A stretch of 64,000 nucleotides of DNA, from the NCBI GenBank assembly GCA_020186115.1, contig WSYJ01000142.1, forward strand, positions 806,001 to 870,000, given 5' to 3'. Positions within the stretch are counted from its first letter, which is position 1. Each line of letters begins with the position of its first letter. The notes below the pieces were generated by a model. It saw nothing but the letters and a program-made list of their open reading frames with translations, was not told where the DNA came from and ran no database searches. This document shows, in pieces, positions 29,265-39,109 of this stretch. The stretch comes from Histomonas meleagridis (lineage: Eukaryota > Parabasalia > Tritrichomonadida > Dientamoebidae). The translations under genes were made by a program, and so were the position numbers.

Positions 29265-30388
29265 ACAAACACTTCAATATATTTTTTTATGTAATCGAAA
29301 GTATACAAATAACATTTGCAATATGTTGGAAATCGCAATTGTTTCGAATGGACTATAAAGCATCGACTTTTTGATGAAACTCATAGAAAAAGAGAAAAAG
29401 TTGATACGATAAATTCAAAGTGCTGTCATAACTATTCAAACAAAATTAAGTTCACAATTACCATACGATAGGTATATTGTGGTTACAAAATCGTTCAACA
29501 ATTCATTTTCACCATCATACATATTAAATTTGATGTAAGAAATAAAAAAGAAACACATCAATTGTAAACTAATGCTTAGACGAAAAGCTATATTAGGAAT
29601 ATGCCGACTTTATTCGAAAGATTTGCAATAAATTTTTTTGTTTGCATTGAATAGCCGAATCAAATATATGATATTCAAACTCTTTCATTGTCACCTGAAA
29701 TTACAATGATATGGCAGGCACGCATGCAAATAAATGGCACATTTTTTTTTTAAAAAGGAGCTACAAAAAAACTCTATCGGAGCGGTTATTATCGCAATCA
29801 CAAAAAATTGTTTTCATATAAAAGTGACTATTTGCATTTTTCTTTTAAAACATAATATTATTAATGTTTCGTTTGATTTCCGAAAGCTCTTTATGTCACC
29901 GTACGAGAAAAATATTATTATTATTTTTCAAAATTTGTTGCCATATTTGAGAGCTATTATTGCCGCGTTTGATTGATATACAATTTGATTGACTAAGTTT
30001 GTTATCATTTTGTCTAAGTCTGTTGCCATAAATGAGTATATGAAATAATCTGCGATCATTATAATTCAAATATTTCCTAACAGATTGTGATTTGACAGTG
30101 ATCGTTGTCATATGACAAGAGATTTTGAAAATGTTAATATGGCACGATTGCCCCCATTTGATAGAGTCTATATTAGACATATAAGAATTTATTAACATTG
30201 TGAATGTTGTGTGTTTTTTGTTATTGAATCAAAACAATACATGACTCAATCTGAAAACATTTGGTTTACGAACCTCTCAGAAATTTTTCTTTGAACAGTC
30301 TTCAAAATAGCAAACCGCTAAATTATATGAACTTTTTGAGAAAATTTTTGAAATATGCCACATATCTCAAATATATATATTTTTTTTA
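29265..30388. other. Intergenic, nothing recognised
   Basis: 1.1 kb of AT-rich DNA with only short chance ORFs on both strands. I see no RNA gene or mobile-element end. Confidence 0.5.
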
Positions 30389-31833
30389 ATGGCTCAGAAC
30401 TTCAATAATCAATTTCTCGAACTTTTATCGTTCTTGAATCAGCAAGGAGGATTTGATATCAATGCCAAGTATGTTGGTTTATGAATATTTGGTGTTTCAC
30501 ATTAAAATTTGGTATTTTTTAAATTTTTCTCAAACACTATTTCAATGGGCATTCACCAAAGGTTACCCAGACGTTGTATGCGGTCTTCTTCAGATAAAGG
30601 GATTGAATATCAACCAATCGGATATTTATTCATTTTTTTTAAAATTTGTTTTAAAAGTATGATGACTTATAAAAATGTTCGGAAATTATTTCAATTATTT
30701 AATACACCACTTATGTGGGCATCATGGCATGGTTACACAAAGGTAGTTAAACAACTACTTGAAAAAGGCGTCAATGTGAACGATAGAAATATTTATTTTT
30801 TGAATACAATGTTTTTTTTAATAATTCGAGATTTTACAATGATATTTGGTATATATTTTAATAGTTTAAGACTGCATTGATGTATGCAAGTGAGCATGGT
30901 TATTCAAAAATTGTTAAAATCTTCTTAAATACTGAAGGAATTGAAGTTGGTGCAAAGGATTTTTATTCAATATTATTAAAAATAATTTCATTAATTTTAT
31001 GCTTTCATATGATTTTTGGAGATTATTTCAATTTATTGGCACAGTACTTTCTTATGCAACAGAAACCAATCGTCCCGAGATTGTGGAATTACTACTTAAC
31101 CCAGCATCTAAAAAAGATAGAAGCAAGAATAATAACAAGATGGCTCCTCTTCAGAAGGTAATCGATAGTGATTCTGATGATATTTGTTTGTTATGTTTCA
31201 TGTTAATTTTAGTGATTTCATATTTCAAAATTTCATTTGATAATTATTTTAATTATTTGAAACTAAATATACAAAAGCATCTAAAGAGAGTACCAAAGAA
31301 ACTAGTAAGTCTACAACCATTACAAATGAACTTGATTTCAACTCAAGAAATATTTTTTTGTTTTATTTCATATTGATTCAAAATAACATTTGGTAATTGT
31401 TTGATTAATTTGAAACTCCGTTACTTTTTGCCGCAAAGTATAATTATCTCAATTTAGTTAGAGCTTTACTCGAACTCGAATCCATAGAAGTCAACACGAT
31501 GAATATTTCTTTTATTTGTCTGACGTTTCAATATATTATTTGGTAATTGTTTTAATTATTTAAAACTGCGCTCATGTTAGCAATACAAAACCATAATACA
31601 GAAATAGTGAAATTGCTACTTGAATATGATGCAGATATTCACATTCTTGATATTTATTAATTTTGCTTGGTATTTATTTAAAAAATTTGAAATTTCAACA
31701 TAATATTAGGTGATTCATTAAAAATTATAAAAATGTACTCACGCTTGCAAGTGAAATTTGGGCTATTGATATTCTCAAGCTACTTATCGAAAAAGCAGAA
31801 AATCCATCGTGTACAAACATCAGAAAGCTATAA
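30389..31833 (+). CDS. Ankyrin gene B: diverged ankyrin units separated by uniform spacers
   Basis: Starts at ATG 30389 with MAQNFNNQFLELLSFLNQQ. Ankyrin-type units follow at 30531-30629, 30701-30796, 30868-30966, 31038-31187 (150 nt), 31259-31357 (99 nt, a Lys/Ser/Thr-rich unit of weak ankyrin character), 31412-31510, 31562-31657 and 31732-31833 (stop). Every unit is open, a multiple of three and begins x-T (x-V in the last). Most end N/D-I-Y or similar. Typical text: TPLMWASWHGYTKVVKQLL and KTALMLAIQNHNTEIVKLLL. Units are far more diverged from each other than in gene C. With spacers removed the product is about 309 residues. Without removal it stops within the first spacer. It could instead be a decayed array, but the absence of stops or frameshifts inside eight units argues against that. 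Confidence 0.65.
30479..31731 (+). other. Eight intron-like spacers of ankyrin gene B
   Basis: Hand-counted spacers: 30479-30530 (52 nt, left edge uncertain), 30630-30700 (71), 30797-30867 (71), 30967-31037 (71), 31188-31258 (71), 31358-31411 (54), 31511-31561 (51), 31658-31731 (74). Most contain stops in the incoming frame. Their 3' ends keep a recognisable motif such as TTTGGTAATTGTTTTAATTA or TTCGGAAATTATTTCAATTA. The first begins AAGTATGTTGG, a GTATGT donor-like string, but no trichomonad acceptor follows. Confidence 0.6.
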
Positions 31834-32050
31834 AAAAATGCAATAATTCAAGATCTTATTCATCAAAAATGTTTTATCTATATTAGAAATAATCAAGATC
31901 TTATGTATGAAAAAAATTAAAAAAAAAAAAAATATTAAATTTATGGATTCAATTTTCATCCAAAATCCGTAAATAATGTTTTTACATATATATGCTTTCT
32001 TCTTCAATAATAGCACTATAAATTATGGTATGAATTGTAAAGTACACGTT

Positions 32051-32861
32051 AAAACAGCACTTTATCATCATTACAAGAAGTTGATTCATTATTTAATGAA
32101 ATCTCAATATTAAAAGAATGAATACGTAACATTTGCAGAACTTAAAAGCCATAGAGATACTATGGAAGATTCATTAATCGTGTTTCCTAATATTAGGAAT
32201 TCCCAACTTTGATTTGTTTTGTGTTTGATGGACATGGACGAAGTTATACTTCTACAATTTGCTCATATGAAATTATAAAATATTTTCAATCATGTGATTT
32301 AGCAGAAGATGAAATCATTAAAAAATTCATTGAACAATTTTTCGAATGTATATTACTGAAATTAAAAGAAATGAATGTTAAAGATGGTTCAACTTTAGCT
32401 TTAACATTAGTGTCTAATAATGAAATCATAATTTCACATCTTGGCGATTCACGAGTTTTATTAGTTGAAGAAAATGGTGAAAGTAGACATGTAACAATCG
32501 ATCACAAACTTGATGACAAAAATGAGATAAAACGAATATTAAAGGAAGGAGTTAAAGTTCAAAGGAGAAGAGTTAGCGGAACACTATCTATTACACAATG
32601 CTTAGGCGATTTCTATATACCTGGAATAGGTAGAACACCAACAACAGTTAAACTGGAGTTAACACATGAAGATAAATGGCTGATTTTGGATGCGACGGAT
32701 TATTCGATTTGATTACAAATGAAGAATTTGCTAAAATTGCAATGAAGGCTGATAATCCGACAGAATTGGCTTACGATTTGAGAAATATAGCATACCATAG
32801 ATAGAGCCCTGATAACATATCGGTAATTGCGGTGGATTTGCAAAAGAAAAAAACTATTTAA
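32051..32861 (+). pseudogene. PP2C-type phosphatase pseudogene (LRR-PP2C-like), 5'-truncated
   Basis: Pieces in shifting frames rebuild a PP2C domain: SHRDTMEDSLIVFP near 32145, then CFVFDGHGRS (metal-binding DGH) at the start of the open piece 32209-32712. That piece runs through GSTLALTLV and ISHLGDSRVLLVEENG to LSITQCLGDF. At about 32690 a small deletion shifts the frame: ATDGLFDL is split into ATD and then LFDLITNEEFAKIA. A TAG also interrupts the motif that should read RGSPDNIS near 32800. At least three lesions make it non-functional. Trichomonads have LRR-PP2C proteins; no LRR part is visible here. Confidence 0.75.
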
Positions 32862-33637
32862 TGTATTTGAATGTGTAAGCGAGTTGTTGTTTTCTGTTTC
32901 TATTATATATAAATTTATTCTTTAATGTTAAAATATTTATTTATTGTTGAATATTCGAAACACACCGCATTCTGTCAAAGCATATGCTTATTTACAATTA
33001 ACGAATAAACTTATTTACTAGCACACAATATTTTTGTATTCTGTTAACGTTTTAATAATTTTATTTATTCTCAATGAGTTCTTTTTTAAAATTTCTTATT
33101 GTTTGCTTTGCTCATCGAACAACGCGAAGCTTATTCTTGTGAAATTCCGATACTAAATATTCAATTGAAATTGTGAAATTGTTAGCGGAAATGAATTTAT
33201 GATTATATGTATCTCTTGGTTGACTCAGTACAAAAATGATAGCAAATTATTAGTTCAAGCAAGCTTAATCCAGTTGGTGAAAATAAAACGCGGCCGTTTA
33301 GAGGAGTACTCCTCAAAATTCTAATGCGTCATTGCCGTTAATTGTGTAGAAGTGAACTTTTTGAGCGTTTTTCTTTCATTTGTCCGTTAATGTTGAGCGA
33401 TATCACTTTCTTTCTTTCATTTTTTTGTTGTTTTGGCAATTGAAATGAGGGAAATTTCTGTCACTTTTCGATAAAAACATTACGTTTTCAGCTTTGTAAA
33501 CAGCTTCCGATCGCAAAAACAACAAAACATGCATCAACAAAAGTTAAATCAATGAACCAACGAAAACGCGGCGCGGTTGAAACTCTCTGTATCGTTTTTG
33601 ACTGATTTATTAGCAAGTTTCTCAAGTTTTCTCGCAA
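32862..33637. other. Intergenic, GC-rich islands upstream of the first BspA-like gene
   Basis: Mostly AT-rich with two GC-rich spots: AACGCGGCCGTTTAG near 33290 and AACGCGGCGCGGTTG about 65 bp before ATG 33638. The latter may be a promoter element. No gene seen. Confidence 0.4.
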
Positions 33638-35305
33638 ATGTGTTCTTTCTTTCTGGTTTTACCCATGTGTTTCTTTTGCTTATTACAAACCTCTCCAAAA
33701 AATTCAGGTTCAAAGATTTTTAGTGATCAATTATCTATTTCTCAAACTCTCAAACATTCTCCTTATTTCACTTTAGAATCCAAAGGGCATACATGTTTAC
33801 CTATCTCAGCCCATAACAAGGAGTGTGTATCCATTAAAATCACAAAATTTATTATGCAAACAGCGAATGAATCAAATACATTTAATTATATCACAGAAGA
33901 ATATCAGCATCATTCCCCTTTATTAAAGTTACCGATATCATATGTTAAACATTATTTCAAATTCTTTTCTTTGACATTTAATCATTTTTCATTAAAAGCT
34001 CATTTACCAATTTCAATGAATAATAATTTCATGAAGAAAATGTTCAAATTCAATGAAAATGCTCAAGTTCTAACGTATAACTTTTTTATTTTGGGATTTT
34101 TTTTCTTTTATGAAATCAAATTTTTAATGAATAAATTGAAAGCAAACGAAAAGAAAAAACAGAAAAATATTTTAATTTTTGTTATGTTTTTCATGAACTC
34201 TTATGAAATATTTTATGAAAATACTTCAACACTTACAATCATAAATTCAAATGAATTTAATGAAATTTCTCAATATAAAAATATAACGAAATATATAATT
34301 ATCAGTGAAAATATTTATGAAATTCCAGGCAGTTCATTTACAGAATGGTCTTCAGTTGTTTCAGTTGATTTTGGTAATTCAGTCACAACTATTGGAAGTT
34401 ATGCATTTTCGTCATGTTCTAAATTAGTTACGATTATAATTGGAGAAAATGTTACAGAAATTGGTGGTTCATCATTTTCAATGTGTTCATCGATCAAAAA
34501 CATTACAATTCCAAATTCAGTTACAACAATTGGAAATTCAGCATTTTCAATATGTTCTAATTTAACTTTATTAACACTTGGCTATGGAATAAAAGAAATT
34601 GGAGGTTCAGCATTTGGTAATTGTTATAATCTTGAATGCATTTATTATTATGGAGACACCGAACCAGAAATTAGAGTAAATGCATTTTTTAATGTATCAA
34701 CAAGTGTTATCACATATCCAACATATGTAGGAAGTAAATTTGGAAATTTAGATGTTGCCAAAGACAACACAGAAGGAACATGCGAACCACTTCTAACGCA
34801 TTCATTTAGTCAGTCAAATACATTTACTGCATCACTTCAAAGTGATATTTCATTATCATTTTCATACACATTAACAATTACATTATCAATTACACATTCA
34901 TTAACTATTTATGAAACAAAAACGAAAACATTTTCATTATATATAAGTAATTCGACATTTTCATATATTGAAACAGAATTTATTTATTACAATTACACAA
35001 TTGTTATTTATTCGACTTATTATAATTATTATTCCAATTTCTTTACAATGTTTTACACTTCCGATGAAAATTCACCAAATGGAATTACGACAAATGCTTT
35101 GATTGGAATTATTTGCGGATCATTTGCATTTGTTTTGATCATTGTTGGAATTGTTATATTTTTAGTGAAAAGTAATAAGAAGAAAGAAAAATCGAATTCA
35201 AAGTTACAATTTAAGGACACGACAACGTCAAGTACAAAGCAAATCGAAGAAGTAAATAGTTTAGTTGAAGATATTGCGAAAGAAGATGAAGACAATTGGC
35301 TATGA
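33638..35305 (+). CDS. BspA-like leucine-rich surface protein, copy 1, 555 aa
   Basis: The LRR core (residues ~200-350) has BspA-type units: VTTIGSYAFSSCSKLVTI, VTEIGGSSFSMCSSIKNITI, VTTIGNSAFSICSNLTLL, IKEIGGSAFGNCYNLECI. It is followed by a Ser/Thr-rich stalk (FSQSNTFTASLQSD), an aromatic strand (FIYYNYTIVIYSTYYNYY), a TM helix (about 485-510, LIGIICGSFAFVLIIVGIVI) and a Lys-rich then acidic tail ending EDNWL. The N-terminal ~175 residues (own signal-like MCSFFLVLPMCFFCLL) are unrelated to copy 2 and include another hydrophobic patch. The core may have its own start near MFFMNSYEIF. The ~0.9 kb core is nearly identical to 36657-37635. Confidence 0.82.
   Translation: MCSFFLVLPMCFFCLLQTSPKNSGSKIFSDQLSISQTLKHSPYFTLESKGHTCLPISAHNKECVSIKITKFIMQTANESNTFNYITEEYQHHSPLLKLPISYVKHYFKFFSLTFNHFSLKAHLPISMNNNFMKKMFKFNENAQVLTYNFFILGFFFFYEIKFLMNKLKANEKKKQKNILIFVMFFMNSYEIFYENTSTLTIINSNEFNEISQYKNITKYIIISENIYEIPGSSFTEWSSVVSVDFGNSVTTIGSYAFSSCSKLVTIIIGENVTEIGGSSFSMCSSIKNITIPNSVTTIGNSAFSICSNLTLLTLGYGIKEIGGSAFGNCYNLECIYYYGDTEPEIRVNAFFNVSTSVITYPTYVGSKFGNLDVAKDNTEGTCEPLLTHSFSQSNTFTASLQSDISLSFSYTLTITLSITHSLTIYETKTKTFSLYISNSTFSYIETEFIYYNYTIVIYSTYYNYYSNFFTMFYTSDENSPNGITTNALIGIICGSFAFVLIIVGIVIFLVKSNKKKEKSNSKLQFKDTTTSSTKQIEEVNSLVEDIAKEDEDNWL
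34164..35058 (+). repeat. Near-identical BspA core, copy 1 of a 2.5-kb-spaced direct duplication
   Basis: Matches 36657-37635. The first ~649 bp appear identical at an offset of 2493. Copy 2 then carries 78 extra bp in the stalk and a further 6 bp (Leu-Ser). About four base differences are seen elsewhere. Similarity stops abruptly at both ends inside the two ORFs. Confidence 0.9.
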
Positions 35306-36037
35306 ATAAAATGTGTAATAATGAAAATTTTTTGATTTAATTTTTATACAAATTAAGTGTTGTCATATAAAATAAAATGAAATCATATTAACGATCATAT
35401 CATTTTGACTTTAAAATGTTTTGAATTAGTTTATTTGATTATGGAATTTTAAATTTTATGATGTTTAAATAGTATCACTGACTTTAAATATAATAATGTA
35501 AATATTGTTGCACAACGATCAATAATTTTGAATTATGATTGTGTTTACATTAAATGTTAGCTTTTGAATAAAATTGGATAAACTTTAATTGAATTCATTA
35601 TTCTCAAAATCTAAAAATATTTTATAGATTGAAGATACAATGTAATTGATTTCGGACATAAAGAGCTCTTAATCTTTTGTTTATTTCATATAAAATCATA
35701 AATATTCAAACAAGAAATAGCTGAATTGCCAATGTTATAAAAAAGTATTAATTTTATGATGATGGAAACATCTTAGATAAATGAACGGCACACCAAATTA
35801 AAGCATAAATTTAGTTCTATAACATATATTCATTATGTTATTTAAAAGTGTATTTATAATGTTATAAAGCTGTTTCTTTGATTGTCGTTTTAAAAGATCG
35901 ATTCAAATATCTCAAAATTGGTTTGAAAAACGACAATAAAACAACAGGTTTTTAAAAGTTTAACCGTGAGATTTTAAACTTTTGAGATAGCCGATGTGTA
36001 ATTGGTGAAGGTCTATATATATATTACAAGCTGAAAA
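35306..36037. other. Intergenic, nothing recognised
   Basis: AT-rich spacer between the two BspA-like genes; not similar to the region upstream of copy 1. Confidence 0.5.
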
Positions 36038-37909
36038 ATGAGGATCTTTCTTTTATTCAGCATTTCGATCATGATGAAACGATTTATAACCGATACAAAG
36101 CTTATTACACCTTATGTTGTTCAAAAAGAAATATTACAAATACAAAACCACGAAAACATGAAAAGTATGACTTACAAATGTGATGGGGATGTATCAATTA
36201 ATGAAATTATGAACAAAAAATTAAAAAGATTTAACAATAATTATAAAGTTTTGATAAACAAATTATTTTTAAATTTGATACCATATAATGAATCTACAAT
36301 AGTTGTACATCAGAATTTTAATAACAAACGAAAAATTCAAAGAACATATTTTTCAAACATTTTGGAAAAATACTTTGAAATTGATATATTTGTCAAAAAT
36401 GGTATATTTGATAAATCATACAACAAATCTTATGAATATGTATATCCTATAAAACGTGAATTTTCACATTTTTTGATGATGCGAAACCACAACGAAGAAG
36501 GACCAAACATTTTGAATGTTTTACATCATTTAACCATCATTTTTTCAATTACATTTCCGGTTATTTATATCAAATTTTATCAGAAAAACACAATTTCAGT
36601 TCAGAAAATATTAACGACCAAATATACATTGAAAGTAAAAGATAAGAAAAAAATTGAAAATATTTTAATTTTTGTTATGTTTTTCATGAACTCTTATGAA
36701 ATATTTTATGAAAATACTTCAACACTTACAATCATAAATTCAAATGAATTTAATGAAATTTCTCAATATAAAAATATAACGAAATATATAATTATCAGTG
36801 AAAATATTTATGAAATTCCAGGCAGTTCATTTACAGAATGGTCTTCAGTTGTTTCAGTTGATTTTGGTAATTCAGTCACAACTATTGGAAGTTATGCATT
36901 TTCGTCATGTTCTAAATTAGTTACGATTATAATTGGAGAAAATGTTACAGAAATTGGTGGTTCATCATTTTCAATGTGTTCATCGATCAAAAACATTACA
37001 ATTCCAAATTCAGTTACAACAATTGGAAATTCAGCATTTTCAATATGTTCTAATTTAACTTTATTAACACTTGGCTATGGAATAAAAGAAATTGGAGGTT
37101 CAGCATTTGGTAATTGTTATAATCTTGAATGCATTTATTATTATGGAGACACCGAACCAGAAATTAGAGTAAATGCATTTTTTAATGTATCAACAAGTGT
37201 TATCACATATCCAACATATGTAGGAAGTAAATTTGGAAATTTAGATGTTGCCAAAGACAACACAGAAGGAACATGCGAACCACTTCTAACGCATTCATTT
37301 AGTCAATCAAATACATATGCACAGTCAGATTCAATTTCAATCTCAGCATTATATTCATTTAGTCAATCGAATACATTTTCTATTTCGAATACATTTACTG
37401 CATCACTTCAAAGTGATATTTCATTATCATTATCATTTTCATATACATTAACAGTTACATTATCAATTACACATTCATTAACTATTTATGAAACAAAAAC
37501 GAAAACATTTTCATTATATATAAGTAATTCGACATTTTCATATATTGAAACAGAATTTATTTATTACAATTACACAATTGTTATTTATTCGACTTATTGT
37601 AATTATTATTCCAATTTCTTTACAATGTTTTACACAGATAATAATGATAATCAAAATAACGATAATAAAACAACGATTATTATCATTTCTGTTTGTGTAA
37701 TTGTTATAGTAATAGTCATTATCATATTATTAATTATATTAATGAAACATATTCGAAATAAAAAAGAAGAAATTTATGAAAATGATAAATCAGAAGAAAA
37801 TGAAAACGAAACGACGAATACATTTACTACTGGAATAAGTAACATAAATATTGCAGAAGATCCATTTGCCGAAGATTTTCAAGAAGAAAAATTTATTGAA
37901 CAAATATAA
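36038..37909 (+). CDS. BspA-like leucine-rich surface protein, copy 2, 623 aa
   Basis: Same LRR core as copy 1, with a longer stalk containing two extra SFSQSNT-type segments. The N-terminal ~205 residues are a different, Asn/Lys-rich sequence with a hydrophobic stretch (LHHLTIIFSITFPVIYI). After the core it has another anchor: a very hydrophobic helix (residues ~545-570) and an acidic tail ending INIAEDPFAEDFQEEKFIEQI. That tail belongs to the same type as the surface protein at 24303-25832, not to copy 1. DPF motifs can bind AP-2, so the tail may direct endocytosis (inference). Complete from ATG 36038, though the true start could be nearer the core. Confidence 0.82.
   Translation: MRIFLLFSISIMMKRFITDTKLITPYVVQKEILQIQNHENMKSMTYKCDGDVSINEIMNKKLKRFNNNYKVLINKLFLNLIPYNESTIVVHQNFNNKRKIQRTYFSNILEKYFEIDIFVKNGIFDKSYNKSYEYVYPIKREFSHFLMMRNHNEEGPNILNVLHHLTIIFSITFPVIYIKFYQKNTISVQKILTTKYTLKVKDKKKIENILIFVMFFMNSYEIFYENTSTLTIINSNEFNEISQYKNITKYIIISENIYEIPGSSFTEWSSVVSVDFGNSVTTIGSYAFSSCSKLVTIIIGENVTEIGGSSFSMCSSIKNITIPNSVTTIGNSAFSICSNLTLLTLGYGIKEIGGSAFGNCYNLECIYYYGDTEPEIRVNAFFNVSTSVITYPTYVGSKFGNLDVAKDNTEGTCEPLLTHSFSQSNTYAQSDSISISALYSFSQSNTFSISNTFTASLQSDISLSLSFSYTLTVTLSITHSLTIYETKTKTFSLYISNSTFSYIETEFIYYNYTIVIYSTYCNYYSNFFTMFYTDNNDNQNNDNKTTIIIISVCVIVIVIVIIILLIILMKHIRNKKEEIYENDKSEENENETTNTFTTGISNINIAEDPFAEDFQEEKFIEQI
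36657..37635 (+). repeat. Near-identical BspA core, copy 2
   Basis: Partner of 34164-35058; see that entry. It includes an extra 78-bp stalk segment, which encodes another SFSQSNT unit, and a 6-bp insertion. Upstream and downstream coding sequence is unrelated to copy 1. Confidence 0.9.
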
Positions 37910-39109
37910 TTTTCAATATTAGATATTTGTAAATTTTGTAATGATAATTATAAATATTATATGAATCTTATGAAATCAAATATTTTGATGATCCATAACA
38001 TTAATGCATTACATCTTCTTAAAAATAACTTTAAAATTTTTGTAATGATATTAAATGGATATGATCAAATATCTTTAATACATTCAATACGATGAATAAT
38101 GATGTATAAATATCAAAGAACATATGGCTTATTTACATCACAAACTATAACTTTCACACTTACACTTAATTAACATGGAACTAATTATCAATCAATCAAT
38201 AATAAAAAAATAAGTGCCAATGGTAAAATAACATATTCAAAATTAAAAAGTAAAGCGAAAGTAATAAATCAATTCATAAATGATGAAGTAAATTAATGCT
38301 ATAAATAAAAATGAAAATAAATTTAAAAATGTTTATTTATTGTAAAACTATTTTAGAAATGAGTGTTAAGAAGCATAAAACCATAATGTGTATAATGTAA
38401 ATCCAACATTCCGTTTAAATAGATTTAAAAAATTGAATAGTTTCAAACATCATTAAAAATGCAGTAAATTGATTTAGAGTCAATGAAAAACAACTCGAAG
38501 AAATATTACGTTGCAATTATTTTTTTGATTTTGTCATGAATATAATTTATAATCATTGAATATATTCATTTTTGTGTTATTATTTACCTGTTGGTTTTAT
38601 TTGTGTTGTTGTTTTAATAAAGAGAACTCATTTATAAGAAGACTAAACTATTGGGAGACCGAAAAAACAAATTCAAGAAATAAAGTTAAACATTCCAAAT
38701 GTCACGAATGAAGAATGTTTAAAAGATAAAAATTAGTTCAAAAATTCTGAAAGAATTTAGTGGAAGATTAAATTTTTTTTGAAATAGCACAAGTTTTAAT
38801 TATAAGTAGTAACAATGAAGAAGAAGCTATAAATTTCCTTCATACAATGATTTGATATTAATAACCATTAAATAATAACTCCAACATAAGTTTTTCAAAT
38901 TAATTTAACTATTCTTTTATTTTTTTTGCAAAACGTTAAATCACTTCAGGTGTATTTGTTTATAGACATGTGACATGAAACTTTTTTTTTAAAAATCAAT
39001 TGAAAAAATTAGTTAAAACAATAAGTTGAAAATATTTTCATTTTTCTGTTTGCAATAAATGCAAAATAAAACATATTTAAAGCGTTTTCTGTCATTACCT
39101 TTTCATTGT
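37910..39109. other. Convergent intergenic region, nothing recognised
   Basis: 1.2 kb of AT-rich DNA between the second BspA-like gene and the 3' end of enolase. No ORF with family features, no RNA gene seen. Confidence 0.5.
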
